This document shows, one piece after another, positions 41,176-64,000 of a stretch of DNA of 64,000 bases. Below the pieces are notes generated by a model. It was given only the letters and a program-made list of their open reading frames with translations, made no database searches and was not told the DNA's origin. Within the stretch, counting starts at the first letter, position 1. Each line of letters begins with the position of its first letter. The stretch is from Hyperoplus lanceolatus (lineage: Eukaryota; Chordata; Actinopteri; Uranoscopiformes; Ammodytidae). The stretch covers positions 13,749,501 through 13,813,500 of the forward strand of contig CM049410.1 of NCBI GenBank assembly GCA_026929865.2, read 5' to 3'. Both the position numbers and the translations under genes were made by a program.

Positions 41176-41416
41176 TTAAAGGTGCTACGAGGAACTTTTA
41201 AATATTTCTGAAAAAGTCAAATTTTTCCTCTGATGATAATGAATTACATGCAACAGCAAACGAGCAATCAGTGCAAATAATGCTGTTTTCATACAGTTTT
41301 TTTTCTTAAAGCCTTGGGTCATGGGTATGCTCACCCAGGAGCAACAGCTGGCTTAGTAAAAAACCCTACCGCCTTTGTCCAAAGGGGGTGAAAGAAGTTA
41401 CCCGGAGCACCTTTAA
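41176..41416. mobile_element. MITE family B, short copy
   Basis: Left end TTAAAGGTGCTACGAGGAAC, right end CCCGGAGCACCTTTAA. Closely related to the left part of 15707-16647, so this is a deletion derivative or the reverse. Confidence 0.75.
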
Positions 41417-43188
41417 ATCAAATCAAGTCTATGTCTGGTTATAGCCCTGGTTGAAATCAGTTCAAATGAAAGGGATATTAAAAGATCATTCCCCTGAATT
41501 AACCCCAAACGAGTAGCTTAGGCATTCGGAACAGCTAAGGTCCAGAAAGCAGCAACATTTCTCATGGCATGTTTAAAATGGCCCGAAACAATTGCTAATT
41601 CCGTGCAAGCTTATGGCGTTAAAATACAAAAAAAAATGCTTGTAATGTTGTATCAAACATCAAAAAAGAGAATAACTGCAGCCTTCTAAAGCGTTAAATG
41701 AGTAACAATGTCATTTTTTCAACAACAAAAAAGTAGCAATAACATTTGGAGTCCTACTGTACTGTGCTGTATTGCAGTTGGACTACAAATAGATCAACAT
41801 GTTTTTCTTCCCATTTGGTTCCACATTTGTCTTTCAAAAAACCAGTGGCTCGGTTGAACTCGGGCTCAGTGGAGGAATGCTTTCACAAGGAACCGTTATT
41901 CTCCTCGCTGTCTCTCAAAGCTGCAGACTTTTGAACTTCAATTTAATTGTTTGGGTTAAACCTTGCGGGTGTAAAACATCGGCAAAGAAAAGCTGCATGT
42001 ATAGACTTTTGTCAGAACCACATAATTTCATTGTGATTTCCTGAGCTCTATACCCGCGCAAACCTCTTTTAACTTTCCCCACTTTTTCCAAATTTTACTC
42101 CAGGGCAATTTATGTAGACCAGCGGACTGAAGTCAGTGAATGAAACTGCATGCTGTCAGCCCTCATATCCACAATTGGGAATATGATTTGCAATCTCAGA
42201 AGTTTGCTACATCCTCCCCCATCCTTTATTCTTTGGTTCTGTTTTTGAAAACTTTGATAGCGAAGGCACAAAGTGGCCCTCTTTGCCATCTTGGCGTGTG
42301 TGGAAAAATGAATGTTTGTGATTGGTGGGCCGCCTCTTTCTTTCACTGTTCTCCTGGATGCCTTGAATGCCATCAAAGCTACAACAATATTCTAATGTAA
42401 AGAGGACATGGCAGTTTAACAAAGGGGTGGGGAAATCCAGCCTATAATCCTCGGAATTGAAACCCGAAATTTGAATCTGTTATCTTGCTGTGTGCAATGC
42501 AATACGAAACCAATAAATCATTTAAATGTTTTTTAATTTCCAACTTTTGGATTAATCATCCACCTCCTGTGTCTAACCTTATCTTGACCTTTTTTCAGAC
42601 TTGATCTTAATGGATGGGGATTAACATGGAACAGCAGGAACCGTGAGCTCACTTTGCTCGGCCTTTGAAGGTGTGAAACTTAAGCCGGTCTGTCTCACAA
42701 TGACGGAAGTGCAAAGACAAACCACATGGACACGCTCACGCATAAAAGCAAATGATTGAAGAAACACACAAACACACAAACACACACACACAGAATCCAC
42801 ACCGACCGTGTGAGACAAATATATACACAGGAAGTGCCTCCCACTCCCTCTCTCTCTCTCGCTCTCTCTATCTCTGAATGTTACTCGTGGTATAGTGTGT
42901 TGCTGAGCAGCAGCCAGTCGTGTCACCGAGCTCTCTCTCTCTCTCTCTCATCCTCTGCTCTGACTCTCTCTTGAGCGCTCTCTCCGGCTCAGCACACAGA
43001 AGAGACCTCTCCACTATCTCCTCTCTCACTCCTCTTCTGCTATATCTACTCTCTTGCCGTCTGTTATTTCATCCTTTTATCTGTTTGTCTTTTATTTATT
43101 TAATTTTCACTTACTTTCAATTTTATTCCTCCATTTCTACCCCTCCAACCCCTATGCTATAGGGGCATTAGTGGGGTCCAGACAGAGA

Positions 43189-43232
43189 GTGTGTGTGAGT
43201 GTGTGTGTGTGTGTGTGTGTGTTTGTGTGTGT
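43189..43232 (+). repeat. (GT)n tract just upstream of the GRAP start codon
   Basis: About 20 GT units with a GAG and a TTT interruption, ending 17 bp before the GRAP ATG. If transcribed it is a UG repeat in the 5' UTR. Confidence 0.9.
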
Positions 43233-43248
43233 TGGTGGGGGTCTCGAC

Positions 43249-63983
<20,735 letters not shown>

Positions 63984-64000
63984 GTGAGCATGTGACTCCT

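Larger units (their letters stand above)
37256..43248. other. EPN2-GRAP intergenic DNA, right part, and GRAP upstream region
   Basis: No protein-coding gene supported. Contains the hairpin at 38479-38572, a LINE-type tail at 38693-38803, MITE family B at 41176-41416 and, close to GRAP, pyrimidine-rich CT tracts (42840-43040) and a (GT)n tract. A CAGGAAGTG ETS-type motif lies at 42829-42837, after AT-rich ATATATACA; the GRAP start site may be nearby but is not resolved. Confidence 0.5.

Overview
This is a vertebrate nuclear window, almost certainly from a teleost fish. It holds three interrupted protein-coding genes with GT-AG introns, very long (CA)n/(GT)n microsatellites, and a mobile-element load typical of fish: hAT elements with 8-bp target duplications, Tc1/mariner-like elements, PIF/Harbinger-like MITEs and tRNA-derived SINEs. 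There are no bacterial operons, CRISPR arrays or rRNA genes. Exons were joined by hand. All three reading frames stay open across every junction, which is the main support for the gene models.

Layout. (1) 0.5-2.45 kb, + strand: complete B9D1, 7 coding exons, 209 aa, a ciliary transition-zone protein. A match to the RFX X-box lies 132 bp upstream of its ATG. (2) 6.65-20.22 kb, - strand: complete coding region of an epsin, 9 coding exons, 576 aa, with ENTH, two UIMs, five downstream DPW motifs and three NPF motifs. It is assigned to EPN2 because of its B9D1 neighbour. B9D1 and EPN2 converge tail to tail. A candidate EPN2 5' non-coding exon lies near 31.6-31.85 kb. (3) 43.25 kb to the right edge, + strand: GRAP, coding exons 1-4 (155 aa: N-terminal SH3 and SH2). 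The exon or exons for the C-terminal SH3 lie beyond the window. EPN2 and GRAP are transcribed away from each other. As I recall, human 17p11.2 has the same gene order and orientations, so this is an ancient syntenic block.

The rest is intron and intergenic DNA crowded with repeats. The most structured parts are nested hAT elements, each dated by target-site duplications: 24.67-27.51 kb (holding two younger MITEs and a decayed BED-finger transposase start), 34.97-37.25 kb (holding a TA-flanked MITE that itself holds a SINE), and 54.65-57.09 kb (a hAT inside a hAT). A Tc1-like element at 47.65-48.51 kb has lost its catalytic core but keeps an open 83-codon reading frame joining the DNA-binding start to the tail. 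One palindromic MITE family with ends close to AAAGGTGGAGTCAGCGATTC occurs at least eight times. A 41-bp perfect inverted repeat sits at 38.48-38.57 kb.

The genes do not form a pathway with each other: B9D1 acts in cilia, EPN2 in clathrin endocytosis, GRAP in receptor tyrosine-kinase and lymphocyte signalling. I found no convincing new biological system. The most testable biology is the ciliary promoter motif and the microsatellites pressed against splice sites of EPN2 (CA in the RNA) and GRAP (UG in the RNA).
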